DNA from: Pelosinus fermentans
Lineage (GTDB): Bacteria > Bacillota > Negativicutes > DSM-13327
Reading direction: 5' to 3'
DNA length: 32,962 bases
Assembly: GCA_002434245.1 (NCBI GenBank)
Contig: DJJR01000016.1
Span: 107,349-140,310 of the forward strand
Shown: positions 18,286-25,354 of the stretch, piece by piece
Layout: the number at the start of each line of letters is the position of its first letter
Position numbering within the stretch: the first letter of the stretch is position 1
Notes under the pieces: model-generated
Seen by the model: the letters and a program-made list of their open reading frames with translations, nothing else
Databases searched by the model: none
Told to the model about the DNA's origin: nothing
Position numbers and translations under genes: made by a program

Positions 18286-18314
18286 TTGACACGCCAGATG
18301 TAATGTAGTACAAT
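18286..18314 (+). promoter_or_regulatory. Proximal promoter of the second tRNA cluster
   Basis: TTGACA (18286-18291) and TACAAT (18309-18314) are 17 bases apart. This is 20 bases before tRNA-Asp, a typical stable-RNA promoter position. Confidence 0.75.
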
Positions 18315-18334
18315 AGACATTGTGACTATACAGT

Positions 18335-18410
18335 GGCCCAGTAGTTTAGCGGTTAGAATGCCGCCCTGTCACGGCGGAGGTCGTCGGTTCAAATCCGATC
18401 TGGGTCGCCA
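18335..18410 (+). tRNA. tRNA-Asp (GUC), copy 2
   Basis: Identical over all 76 nt to the copy at 12956, including the encoded CCA. First gene of the second cluster. Confidence 0.98.
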
Positions 18411-18423
18411 TTCAATTTTAAAT

Positions 18424-18499
<76 letters not shown>

Positions 18500-18506
18500 T
18501 TTAAAT

Positions 18507-18581
18507 GCGGGAATAGCTCAGCGGTAGAGCATCGCCTTGCCAAGGCGAGGGTCGCGAGTTCGAATCTCGTTTCCCGCTCCA
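18507..18581 (+). tRNA. tRNA-Gly (GCC), copy 2
   Basis: A 75-nt tRNA with a fully paired GCGGGAA/TTCCCGC acceptor and anticodon GCC. One base (position 6) differs from copy 1. Confidence 0.97.
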
Positions 18582-18586
18582 TTAAA

Positions 18587-18660
<74 letters not shown>

Positions 18661-18708
18661 ACTCAAAGTTTTATACACTGCCTTAAACAGTTTGGCATAT
18701 TGATTTAT

Positions 18709-18797
18709 GCCGGGGTGGCGGAACTGGCAGACGCAACGGACTTAAAATCCGTCGGAGAGAAATCTCCGTACCGGTTCGATTCCGGTCCTCGGCACCA
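18709..18797 (+). tRNA. tRNA-Leu (UAA)
   Basis: An 89-nt class II tRNA with the long variable arm (CGGAGAGAAATCTCCG), anticodon loop CTTAAAA (TAA) and an encoded CCA. Last gene of the cluster. Confidence 0.97.
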
Positions 18798-18807
18798 CGT
18801 AATTTGG

Positions 18808-18834
18808 AACTTCGTATTTATGCGAAGTTTTTTT
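18808..18834 (+). terminator. Terminator of the second tRNA cluster
   Basis: AACTTCG and CGAAGTT form a seven-pair stem around an eight-base loop, running straight into a T run. It starts ten bases after tRNA-Leu. Confidence 0.9.
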
Positions 18835-19007
18835 GTGTTTCAACGATATTAAAAGATTGTGATTTTTAAATATCGTTTTAAAGGCAAAAAAGACGCAATA
18901 TAAGAAGATACAAAGAGGATTTTCAAGAAAATTATGATGTATTGCTCTAATGGAGTGTAGTATTAATCGAATAGAGGCTAAATCTATTTTAAATAATTTT
19001 AAAAATG

Positions 19008-19016
19008 TGGTATAAT
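19008..19016 (+). promoter_or_regulatory. Extended -10 promoter of the corC-like gene
   Basis: TGGTATAAT is a consensus extended -10 element about 70 bases before the start codon. The matching -35 region is only AT-rich, as is usual for extended -10 promoters. Confidence 0.5.
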
Positions 19017-19034
19017 GTTACAATATATATAATA

Positions 19035-19083
19035 GAGGAGGTGTCCTATTTCCCCAATGGATGAGGGATAATAGGGATATTTA
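19035..19083 (+). promoter_or_regulatory. Displaced Shine-Dalgarno with intervening hairpin
   Basis: The strong site GAGGAGGTG (19035-19043) is 40 bases from the TTG start, too far for direct use. Between them CCTATT (19045-19050) and CCC (19053-19055) can pair with GGG (19065-19067) and AATAGG (19070-19075). Folding out this hairpin leaves nine bases between the site and TTG 19084. A nearer AGGGA overlaps the 3' edge of the stem. Confidence 0.45.
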
Positions 19084-20382
19084 TTGGACCCTGCGTCTAT
19101 ACTGTTTAATACAATTTTAGTTTTAGGTTTGGTTATGCTAAACGGATTCTTTGTTGCAGCAGAATTTGCTATGGTTAAGGTTCGAAGTACTCGAATAGAA
19201 ACGTTGATCTCAGAGGGAAATGTTAGAGCAAAATTTGCGCAGCGATTAACCAAAAATTTGGATGCTTATTTGTCAGCATGTCAGTTAGGAATTACTTTAG
19301 CTTCTCTTGGATTAGGTTGGGTAGGTGAACCTGCAGTTGCCAGCATAATTGCCCCACTGCTTTTGACATTTGGTTTATCGCAAGAAATCATCGCAACCAT
19401 TTCTTTTGTGATTGCCTTTTCTGTAATTACTTCTCTGCATATTATTTTGGGAGAATTGGCACCGAAATCAATGGCAATTCAAAAGGCAGAGCAAGTTACC
19501 ATGTGGGCAGCGCCCCCTTTAATTGCCTTTTATAAGATCATGTATCCTTTTATTTGGTTTATGAATGGAACGGCTAATCAGTTTCTGAAATTATTAGGTG
19601 TTGAGCCTGCAACAGATAGTGAATCTGCCCATACAGAAGGAGAAATACGTATCCTTATGGAAGAGAGTCACAGGCAAGGTTTTATAAATCAGACGGAATT
19701 AACCCTAATGGATAATATATTTGACTTCGCAGAAAGGCATGCTCGTGAGGTAATGATTCCACGTACAGATATGATATGCCTGGACATTAGAAAGTCTTAT
19801 GAGGATAATCTGGAAGTCGCAATACAGGAAGGGAAAACACGATATCCTGTATGTGATTCAAATAAAGATAATATTATTGGCTTTATTCATATCAAAGATC
19901 TTTTATCGCCGCTTGCATTAGCTGCTAAGCCTGATTTGGGAAGTATTACGAGAAATGTGCTCGCTGTACCTGAATCTATGCAGATTAGTTCTGTTTTAAA
20001 ACTTCTGCAGAAAAATAAGGCACAGATAGCAATTGCTATAGATGAATATGGTGGAACTGCTGGACTCGTTACCGTAAAGGATATTCTAGAAGAAATCGTA
20101 GGGGAAATGCATGATGAGTTTGATGATGAACGTCCTCTAATTGAAACTCATGAGAAAGATGCTCACTTAGTAGATGGACGTATTCTCATAGAGGAATTTA
20201 ATGACTTTTTTGAATTACAGCTTCCAACAGAAGATGTAGATACTCTTGGCGGCTGGATTTGTGCAAGAACGGATCTGCCCCTTGAGGTAAATCGAAAAAT
20301 TTCTTATGAAGGATATGACTTTATTATTACGGAAGCTGATGTTATGCGCGTGAATAGAGTTCTGATTCAAAAAGTATCGTGA
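19084..20382 (+). CDS. CorC/HlyC-type membrane protein with CNNM and CBS domains
   Basis: The 432-residue protein has the usual order for this family. A DUF21/CNNM transmembrane domain comes first (about 1-180), with hydrophobic segments near 8-30, 75-97, 102-122 and 140-160. Then come a pair of CBS domains (about 225-345, starting near MIPRTDM and including AIDEYGGTAGLVT) and a C-terminal CorC_HlyC transporter-associated domain (about 355-430, VDTLGGWI). Members are linked to magnesium/cobalt efflux or resistance; the 'hemolysin' name is historical. The start is TTG 19084 (MDPASILFN matches family N-termini) and an in-frame TAG lies just upstream. Its ribosome binding site is unusual (see the displaced site). 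A terminator follows. Confidence 0.9.
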   Translation: MDPASILFNTILVLGLVMLNGFFVAAEFAMVKVRSTRIETLISEGNVRAKFAQRLTKNLDAYLSACQLGITLASLGLGWVGEPAVASIIAPLLLTFGLSQEIIATISFVIAFSVITSLHIILGELAPKSMAIQKAEQVTMWAAPPLIAFYKIMYPFIWFMNGTANQFLKLLGVEPATDSESAHTEGEIRILMEESHRQGFINQTELTLMDNIFDFAERHAREVMIPRTDMICLDIRKSYEDNLEVAIQEGKTRYPVCDSNKDNIIGFIHIKDLLSPLALAAKPDLGSITRNVLAVPESMQISSVLKLLQKNKAQIAIAIDEYGGTAGLVTVKDILEEIVGEMHDEFDDERPLIETHEKDAHLVDGRILIEEFNDFFELQLPTEDVDTLGGWICARTDLPLEVNRKISYEGYDFIITEADVMRVNRVLIQKVS

Positions 20383-20385
20383 CAT

Positions 20386-20424
20386 AAAAGCTCTCGCACA
20401 ATCTGCGAGGGCTTTTAGTTTTTT
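20386..20424 (+). terminator. Terminator of the corC-like gene
   Basis: AAAAGCTCTCGCA and TGCGAGGGCTTTT pair around a five-base loop; six T follow shortly after. Confidence 0.88.
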
Positions 20425-20611
20425 ATATTGGCATTTCAGTTGTTTAGTTGAAGAAAGTAAAAGGGGCAGGTGACAGTCAAGAAGGAAGTTATAGGTTTAT
20501 AGAGAATTTTTATAATAGGTAATTTGATTGATATTAGCTAATCATACTATATAGTGAATTTGAATCCGCTAAGAAGCAATAGAATTTTGAGAAATGTTGG
20601 GAGCAATCAAT

Positions 20612-21046
20612 ATGAAAAAAACTACAGAGTGGTTAAAGAAAAACCTCGTTACGATATATGATGAAAACCCATATATCAAGTTGTTGGATATTTCCATTAG
20701 ACATGTGGAAGAAGGTAAGGTAGAACTTTGTATGCCTGTGCTTGCTGGTAAACATACAAACCTGTATAATATCGCTCATGGTGGTGCCTTAGCTTCTTTG
20801 GCTGATTCAGCTATGGGAATTGCATGTGCGACTACCGGAAAAAAAGTGGTGACTCTTGAAATGAATATGAATTTCATTAAAGGAGCAGAAACTCAAGCCG
20901 CTATAAAAGCCATAGGAAAAGTCATTCATAATGGGAAAAATACAATGGTAGCAGAAAGTGAGATTGTAGATAGCCAAAATCAACTGCTGGCAAAAACTCG
21001 AGGCACATTCTTCGTTACAGGGATGTTTGAAGAAAATAAAGAATAA
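20612..21046 (+). CDS. PaaI-type hotdog-fold thioesterase
   Basis: A 144-residue protein predicted to hydrolyse acyl-CoA thioesters. The hotdog-fold signature HGGALASLADSAMG is at 56-69, with Asp65 at the position of the catalytic acid. It is followed by the strand VTLEMNMNFIKGA, typical of PaaI/YdiI-type (4HBT) enzymes. The start is ATG 20612, eight bases after GGGAGC; an upstream ATG at 20594 lacks a site. The substrate is not known; phenylacetyl- or hydroxybenzoyl-CoA should not be assumed, since no such pathway is nearby. A monocistronic unit with its own terminator. Confidence 0.88.
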   Translation: MKKTTEWLKKNLVTIYDENPYIKLLDISIRHVEEGKVELCMPVLAGKHTNLYNIAHGGALASLADSAMGIACATTGKKVVTLEMNMNFIKGAETQAAIKAIGKVIHNGKNTMVAESEIVDSQNQLLAKTRGTFFVTGMFEENKE

Positions 21047-21051
21047 ATCAT

Positions 21052-21084
21052 AAGCGCCTGACCACGTTGTGGCAGGCGCTTTAT
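21052..21084 (+). terminator. Terminator of the thioesterase gene
   Basis: AAGCGCCTG-CCAC and GTGG-CAGGCGCTT form a long GC-rich stem with one bulged A and a three-base loop, followed by TTAT. The palindrome can also serve the convergent 36-codon ORF. Confidence 0.8.
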
Positions 21085-21093
21085 AAATGACGA

Positions 21094-21204
21094 TTATGTA
21101 GTTGGAAGATCGCGAATGCTGATATTGCTACCTGAATGATAGCTGTTCTTTAGCTCTTCGTCTAAGGCAATATAAAGAACATCCAAATTTTCTATCTTAT
21201 CCAT
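21094..21204 (-). CDS. Small ORF of 36 codons under LexA-like boxes
   Basis: An ATG at 21204 follows GGGAGGG by five bases and opens a frame of 36 residues (MDKIENLDVLYIALDEELKN, then 16 more ending IRDLPTT) to TAA at 21096-21094. It is acidic, partly helical and has no membrane segment. It resembles nothing I know. Upstream on its strand lie TTACGA (21301-21296) and TATAGT (21278-21273), 17 bases apart. One LexA-like box overlaps that promoter and another follows it. The stop faces the thioesterase terminator. The good ribosome site and promoter argue for a real SOS-controlled small gene; length keeps confidence moderate. Confidence 0.55.
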   Translation of the reverse strand: MDKIENLDVLYIALDEELKNSYHSGSNISIRDLPTT

Positions 21205-21254
21205 CGTGTTCCCTCCCAGTGGTTCGGCGAAAAAGTTTTGAAATTCTCTTTACA

Positions 21255-21268
21255 AGAACGAATGTTTG
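21255..21268. promoter_or_regulatory. LexA-like box A
   Basis: AGAACGAATGTTTG matches the Gram-positive LexA (DinR) consensus CGAACRNRYGTTYC at every position except the two outermost. It lies just downstream of the small ORF's predicted -10. Confidence 0.6.
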
Positions 21269-21284
21269 CTTTACTATAAAAATA

Positions 21285-21298
21285 CAAACGAATGTTCG
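21285..21298. promoter_or_regulatory. LexA-like box B
   Basis: CAAACGAATGTTCG, read on the minus strand as CGAACATTCGTTTG, matches the consensus at 12 of 14 positions. It is centred 30 bp from box A, about three helical turns, and overlaps the -35/-10 spacer of the small ORF promoter. Confidence 0.6.
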
Positions 21299-21363
21299 TA
21301 ATTGTTTTTTTGAAAAATTTACACGAAACGATACAGCATAAGTCATAGTACACAATGAAATAG

Positions 21364-21702
21364 GTGATTATTTTCAATTGGGCAATACATATTATTATAG
21401 GACTTTTTTTTAGTCTGGAATTTGCAATGCAGCCGATGGATATTTTATTTATAGTGATTGGCAGTATACTGCCGGATATTGACCACCACAGATCGATGCT
21501 TGGTCGATTAAATATTTTTGTAGGTTTTATGAGTCATAGGGGGTTTTGTCATACATTGTTAGGATGTGCTGTCTTATCAATTCCTTTTTTATGTATTAAA
21601 GGGGCTGCGCCTTATGTATTTTTAGGAGGAATTTCCCATTTATTTGGAGATGCGCTGCAATCTGTATTTCGCTCAAAAATATTTAAGATTAAAGGTTGGT
21701 AA
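21364..21702 (+). CDS. YdjM-family membrane protein (putative metal-dependent hydrolase), short
   Basis: The 112-residue protein shows the PF04307 landmarks: PDIDHHRS (about 38-45), SHRGFCHTLLG (about 57-67) and GISHLFGDAL. These histidine/aspartate clusters sit among hydrophobic segments. E. coli YdjM, the family's namesake, is LexA-regulated, and two LexA-like boxes lie 65-110 bases upstream here. It is clearly shorter than usual members (about 160-200 residues), ending soon after the third motif, so it may be a minimal form or truncated. The GTG start has no strong ribosome binding site; no alternative start in frame is better. A possible plus-strand promoter TTTACA-N17-TACTAT (21249-21277) overlaps box A. 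Confidence 0.7.
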   Translation: MIIFNWAIHIIIGLFFSLEFAMQPMDILFIVIGSILPDIDHHRSMLGRLNIFVGFMSHRGFCHTLLGCAVLSIPFLCIKGAAPYVFLGGISHLFGDALQSVFRSKIFKIKGW

Positions 21703-21715
21703 TTTAAATAAATTT

Positions 21716-21892
21716 TTATTGTGGAAATAGGATATTATAAATAAGTAGGATTCCGAGAGATAATCCAGAGAGAAGGAACAAACTTGCCTTTTTAGTTTGA
21801 GAAATTTTAAAATTATAGATTGCCACCCAAATGAGAGTAACAGATAGTAAAATACCGCCTAGCATGGAAGAGTAATAAATTAATTTTTCCAA
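21716..21892 (-). CDS. Small membrane protein, unknown
   Basis: A 58-residue protein from TTG 21892, nine bases after AAAGG; an ATG at 21901 touches that site and is less likely (it would give 61 residues). Two hydrophobic segments (about 8-26 and 37-55) are joined by a short basic loop with KISQTKKAS, so it is a predicted two-pass membrane hairpin. It converges on the YdjM-family gene with 13 bases between stops. I recognise no family. Confidence 0.5.
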   Translation of the reverse strand: MEKLIYYSSMLGGILLSVTLIWVAIYNFKISQTKKASLFLLSGLSLGILLIYNILFPQ

Positions 21893-22025
21893 TTTGAACA
21901 TCCTTTCAAGCTCAATATATCATGACATATAGTATATTTTCTCATTTTACTCTGTTAGCGTCAATCTTTTAATCCATTTTGCATATAGTATTGACATGGA
22001 ATTCTTGAATTGTGCTCTAAAAAGC

Positions 22026-22070
22026 CCATATTGCAGGACGTTGTTCCTACAATAGCGAATATGGTATAAG
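22026..22070 (+). promoter_or_regulatory. Dyad next to an extended -10 before the M16C gene
   Basis: CCATATT (22026-22032) pairs with AATATGG (22058-22064), with an inner AGGA/TCCT stem. TGGTATAAG (22062-22070) at its right edge looks like an extended -10 element. The dyad could be an operator or a leader hairpin. A TTGACA at 21991 is a separate possible -35 without a good -10. Confidence 0.35.
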
Positions 22071-22099
22071 AATGAAATTTTTTGAAAAGAGGTAATGGA

Positions 22100-25024
22100 A
22101 TGGATTTAATAAAAGGCAGTTTATATCATGGTTTTCGTTTAGAAGAGGAAGAAAAAATTGATGAAATAAGTTCGCTTGCCAGGAGATTCTATCATGAAAA
22201 AAGCGGCGCGCGATTGTTATATTTGCAAAATGATGATGATAATAAAGTTTTCTCCGTTACCTTTCGCACACCTCCGGAAGATAGTACAGGAGTTGCTCAT
22301 ATTGTTGAGCATTCTGTATTGTGCGGCTCTCGTAAATTCCCCATGAAGGAACCTTTTGTGGAATTAGTGAAAGGTTCTTTGAATACCTATCTAAATGCCA
22401 TGACATTTCCTGATAAGACCATGTATCCTGTGGCAAGTCGTAATGTTAAGGATTTTCGTAATTTAATGGACGTATATTTGGATGCAGTTTTTTATCCGAA
22501 TATATATAATTCTCCAGAGACGTTAATGCAGGAAGGCTGGCATTATGAATTGGAGAATCCAGTGGATGAAATTACTTATAAAGGCGTAGTTTACAATGAA
22601 ATGAAGGGTGTCTTTTCTTCACCTGATGCGATATTGGAAAAGAAAAATTTTGAATCGTTGTTTCCTGATACAGCCTATGGTGTAGAATCAGGTGGTGATC
22701 CTGAGTTTATTCCAGAGTTGACGCAAGAAAAATTTATAGATTTTCATAAGAAATATTACCATCCCTCCAATGGATATATCTTTTTATATGGAGATTTAGA
22801 TATACTTGATAATCTGAAGTTTTTAGATGAAGCATATTTAAGTAATTTTGATAAAATTGAAGTGAATTCTCAAATTGCTTTGCAGCCTGCATTTAAAGAA
22901 AAAGTAGAAAATGTTTTTGAGTATTCGGTCGCTCCTAGTGAAAATATAGAAGATAAAACGTTTTTAAGCAGAAATTTCGTATTGGGGAAAGCGACTAATT
23001 CTGAGATTTGTCTAGCTTTTCAAATCTTAGAGTATCTACTCCTAGAAACTCCAGCTGCACCTTTGCGAAATGCCTTAATCGAAGCGGAAATTGGTAAAGA
23101 TGTAGTAGGGACTTTTGTGAAAAGCATACTACAGCCTACCTTCGGGATTGTTATTACGGGTGCTAATGAAAATGAAAAAGCAAAGTTCATTCAAGTTGTA
23201 GATGAAGAGCTGGAAAGACTGGTAAGAGAGGGGATTGATAAAGAATTAATTGAAGCATGCATTAACATTTTTGAATTTACGTTACGGGAAGCAAATTATG
23301 GTACTCGTCCTAAAGGACTTGTCTATAATATTAAATGTATGGATAGCTGGTTGTATGACGCAAGTCCTTTCATTCATTTAGGGTATGAAGATGATTTAGT
23401 AAAAATAAAAGCAGCACTAAAAACCAATTACTTTGAGCAGTTGATTGAGCAGCACTTGCTAGATAATAATCATCAAGCTTTGGTTATCTTAAAACCGAAG
23501 CATGGTCTAGCAGAAGAAAAAGATGAAGAACTACGCAAATACCTGGCTGAATATAAAGCATCTCTGTCTGATATTGAAATTAATGAGCTAGTAGAACAAA
23601 CACAGCGTTTAAAAACATTGCAAGAAACAGCGGATTCGCCAGAAGCCTTAGCGACCATTCCTCTACTCACTCGGCAAGATATAGAAGTAAAATCAGAAGA
23701 ATTGATAGTAGTGGAGAAACAAGAATTAGGAGTACCTGTTTTGCTTCACCCACTTCGCACCAATGCCATTGCTTATGTGAATATGTATTTTGATACATGC
23801 CTGGTACCTCAACAATATTTACCGTATATGTACTTATTGTCAGAGATCTTAGGAAAGGTTTCTACAAAACAATATGAATACTCCGCGCTATCCAATGAAA
23901 TTAACAAGAATACAGGCGGTATTGTTTTTGATGTAGCAGTCTTCACAGAAAATGCTAATGATTCAAAATACTTACCGAAATTTATAATCAAAGGCAAATC
24001 CTTGGTGGAGAAGCTGCCTCAATTATTAAGACTAACAGAGCAGATCATTGCCCATAGCCGCTTTGACAACAGTAAACGAATGAAGGAACTGATTCAAGAA
24101 ATAAAATCCAATTGGGATATGAATTTGTTCCGCCGCGGGCAGCAACTGGCGACGAATCGTGTATTATCCTATTTTTCTCCTATTGCGCAGTATAATGAAG
24201 TAGGAATGTTAGCCTTTTATGATTTTGTAGCTGCATTAGAAAAAGACTTTGTGGCAAGGTCAGAAGAAGTTTATAAGAATCTTGAAACAGTAGCTGGCTA
24301 TATTTTTAATAAAGAAAATTTGTTGGTAAGCGTAACTGTAGAAGAAGAGAATTATAGTGAATTTCAAAAAGCATTTTCCGAATTTCACTCTTGCTTAGCA
24401 TCAACTACAGAAAAACCTGCTGTATATCATTTTGAAAATAGTCATTACAATGAAGGACTCATGACGTCTGGCAAAGTGCAGTATGTGGTTAAAGGAGCAA
24501 ATTTCCGTAAGTTAGGGTATTCCTATCATGGAAGCTTAAAAGTGCTGGAAACCATTTTGCGTTATGATTACTTGTGGACGCGGGTACGTGTTCAAGGGGG
24601 AGCTTATGGCGGTTTTGCAAGATTAGAACGTAATGGAAATATGGTGCTTGGCTCGTATCGGGATCCAAATTTAAAAGAGACGTTAACTGTATATGATGAG
24701 ACCGCAAATTATCTGCGTAATTTTTCTGTTGATCAAAGAGAGATGACTAAGTATGTGATTGGCACCATGAGCCAGTTGGATACGCCTTTGACTCCATCGC
24801 AAAAAGGGGAGAGAGCAACTAACAATTATATTCGGAATATTTCTCAGGCTATGATTCAGCAAGAAAGAGATGAAATCTTAGCAACGGGGCAAGAAGATAT
24901 TTCTAAATTGGCTGATTTGATGGAGGATGCCATGAAACAAAATCACCTGTGTGTCTTAGGAAATGAGCAGAAAATCAAAGATAATAGCAATCTATTTCAG
25001 CATGTAACGAATATCTTAAAGTAA
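22100..25024 (+). CDS. M16C metallopeptidase (presequence-protease / insulinase family)
   Basis: A zinc peptidase of 974 residues from ATG 22100, with AGAGGT seven bases upstream; TTG 22082 is the other possible start but lies before that site. The inverted zinc motif HIVEH is at 67-71 and the distal ligand Glu167 is in VVYNEMKG. Between them is the conserved KGSLNTYLNAMTFPDKTMYP. The length, the C-terminal inactive half and the linker region (about 460-700) fit the single-chain two-halved M16C clan that degrades peptides in a closed chamber. No signal peptide, so cytoplasmic. Probably a peptide-clearing protease. It ends before a strong bidirectional terminator. Confidence 0.93.
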   Translation: MDLIKGSLYHGFRLEEEEKIDEISSLARRFYHEKSGARLLYLQNDDDNKVFSVTFRTPPEDSTGVAHIVEHSVLCGSRKFPMKEPFVELVKGSLNTYLNAMTFPDKTMYPVASRNVKDFRNLMDVYLDAVFYPNIYNSPETLMQEGWHYELENPVDEITYKGVVYNEMKGVFSSPDAILEKKNFESLFPDTAYGVESGGDPEFIPELTQEKFIDFHKKYYHPSNGYIFLYGDLDILDNLKFLDEAYLSNFDKIEVNSQIALQPAFKEKVENVFEYSVAPSENIEDKTFLSRNFVLGKATNSEICLAFQILEYLLLETPAAPLRNALIEAEIGKDVVGTFVKSILQPTFGIVITGANENEKAKFIQVVDEELERLVREGIDKELIEACINIFEFTLREANYGTRPKGLVYNIKCMDSWLYDASPFIHLGYEDDLVKIKAALKTNYFEQLIEQHLLDNNHQALVILKPKHGLAEEKDEELRKYLAEYKASLSDIEINELVEQTQRLKTLQETADSPEALATIPLLTRQDIEVKSEELIVVEKQELGVPVLLHPLRTNAIAYVNMYFDTCLVPQQYLPYMYLLSEILGKVSTKQYEYSALSNEINKNTGGIVFDVAVFTENANDSKYLPKFIIKGKSLVEKLPQLLRLTEQIIAHSRFDNSKRMKELIQEIKSNWDMNLFRRGQQLATNRVLSYFSPIAQYNEVGMLAFYDFVAALEKDFVARSEEVYKNLETVAGYIFNKENLLVSVTVEEENYSEFQKAFSEFHSCLASTTEKPAVYHFENSHYNEGLMTSGKVQYVVKGANFRKLGYSYHGSLKVLETILRYDYLWTRVRVQGGAYGGFARLERNGNMVLGSYRDPNLKETLTVYDETANYLRNFSVDQREMTKYVIGTMSQLDTPLTPSQKGERATNNYIRNISQAMIQQERDEILATGQEDISKLADLMEDAMKQNHLCVLGNEQKIKDNSNLFQHVTNILK

Positions 25025-25077
25025 AGATAGTGATAGAAGTGCAGGAAGAGACAGTGGAGGGAAAGCCGTGCATAAAA

Positions 25078-25111
25078 AATAAGAGGGTGGTTTGACCACC
25101 CTCTTATTTTT
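25078..25111. terminator. Bidirectional terminator
   Basis: AATAAGAGGGTGGT and ACCACCCTCTTATT are a near-perfect 14-bp palindrome with a three-base loop, T-rich on the plus side and A-rich on the other. It serves the M16C gene and the small convergent ORF. Confidence 0.9.
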
Positions 25112-25226
25112 ACTTGTTTTTATTTTCCTTCTTATCCTTAGGGCAAATTTCTTTGGCAAATTCTGTAGAAACCTTTTGCGATTTGTTTTTATTTTCTTTA
25201 CAAGATTCATTTTGACGTTTTTCCAT
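25110..25226 (-). CDS. Small lysine-rich ORF of 38 codons
   Basis: An ATG at 25226 has a near-ideal GGGGAGGTGA site about four bases upstream. The frame of 38 residues (MEKRQNESCKENKNKSQKVS, then 18 more) ends at TAA 25112-25110, abutting the bidirectional terminator. About half the residues are Lys, Glu or Asn. Two cysteines are 20 residues apart, and the tail KKENKNK is strongly basic. No family is recognised. The ribosome binding site and terminator support expression. Confidence 0.6.
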   Translation of the reverse strand: MEKRQNESCKENKNKSQKVSTEFAKEICPKDKKENKNK

Positions 25227-25354
25227 ACTATCACCTCCCCGCCTATAGCTTACCCAAGAAGTTTATTTAGAAAACGGGTTCTTAAAATATTTTTCCCTGA
25301 ATCGAATTTTATATGATGTTCTTAGAAAAAAATAAAATAGTTGGAGGATTTATT

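Noticed and set aside
19057..19071. Four-codon leader peptide (MDEG) before corC
   Set aside because: Its ATG is 13 bases from the Shine-Dalgarno and sits in the hairpin loop; nothing else suggests translation.
20440..20590. Possible insertion-sequence trace with GGGGCAGGTGACAGTC
   Set aside because: No paired terminal repeat, target duplication or transposase fragment is visible.
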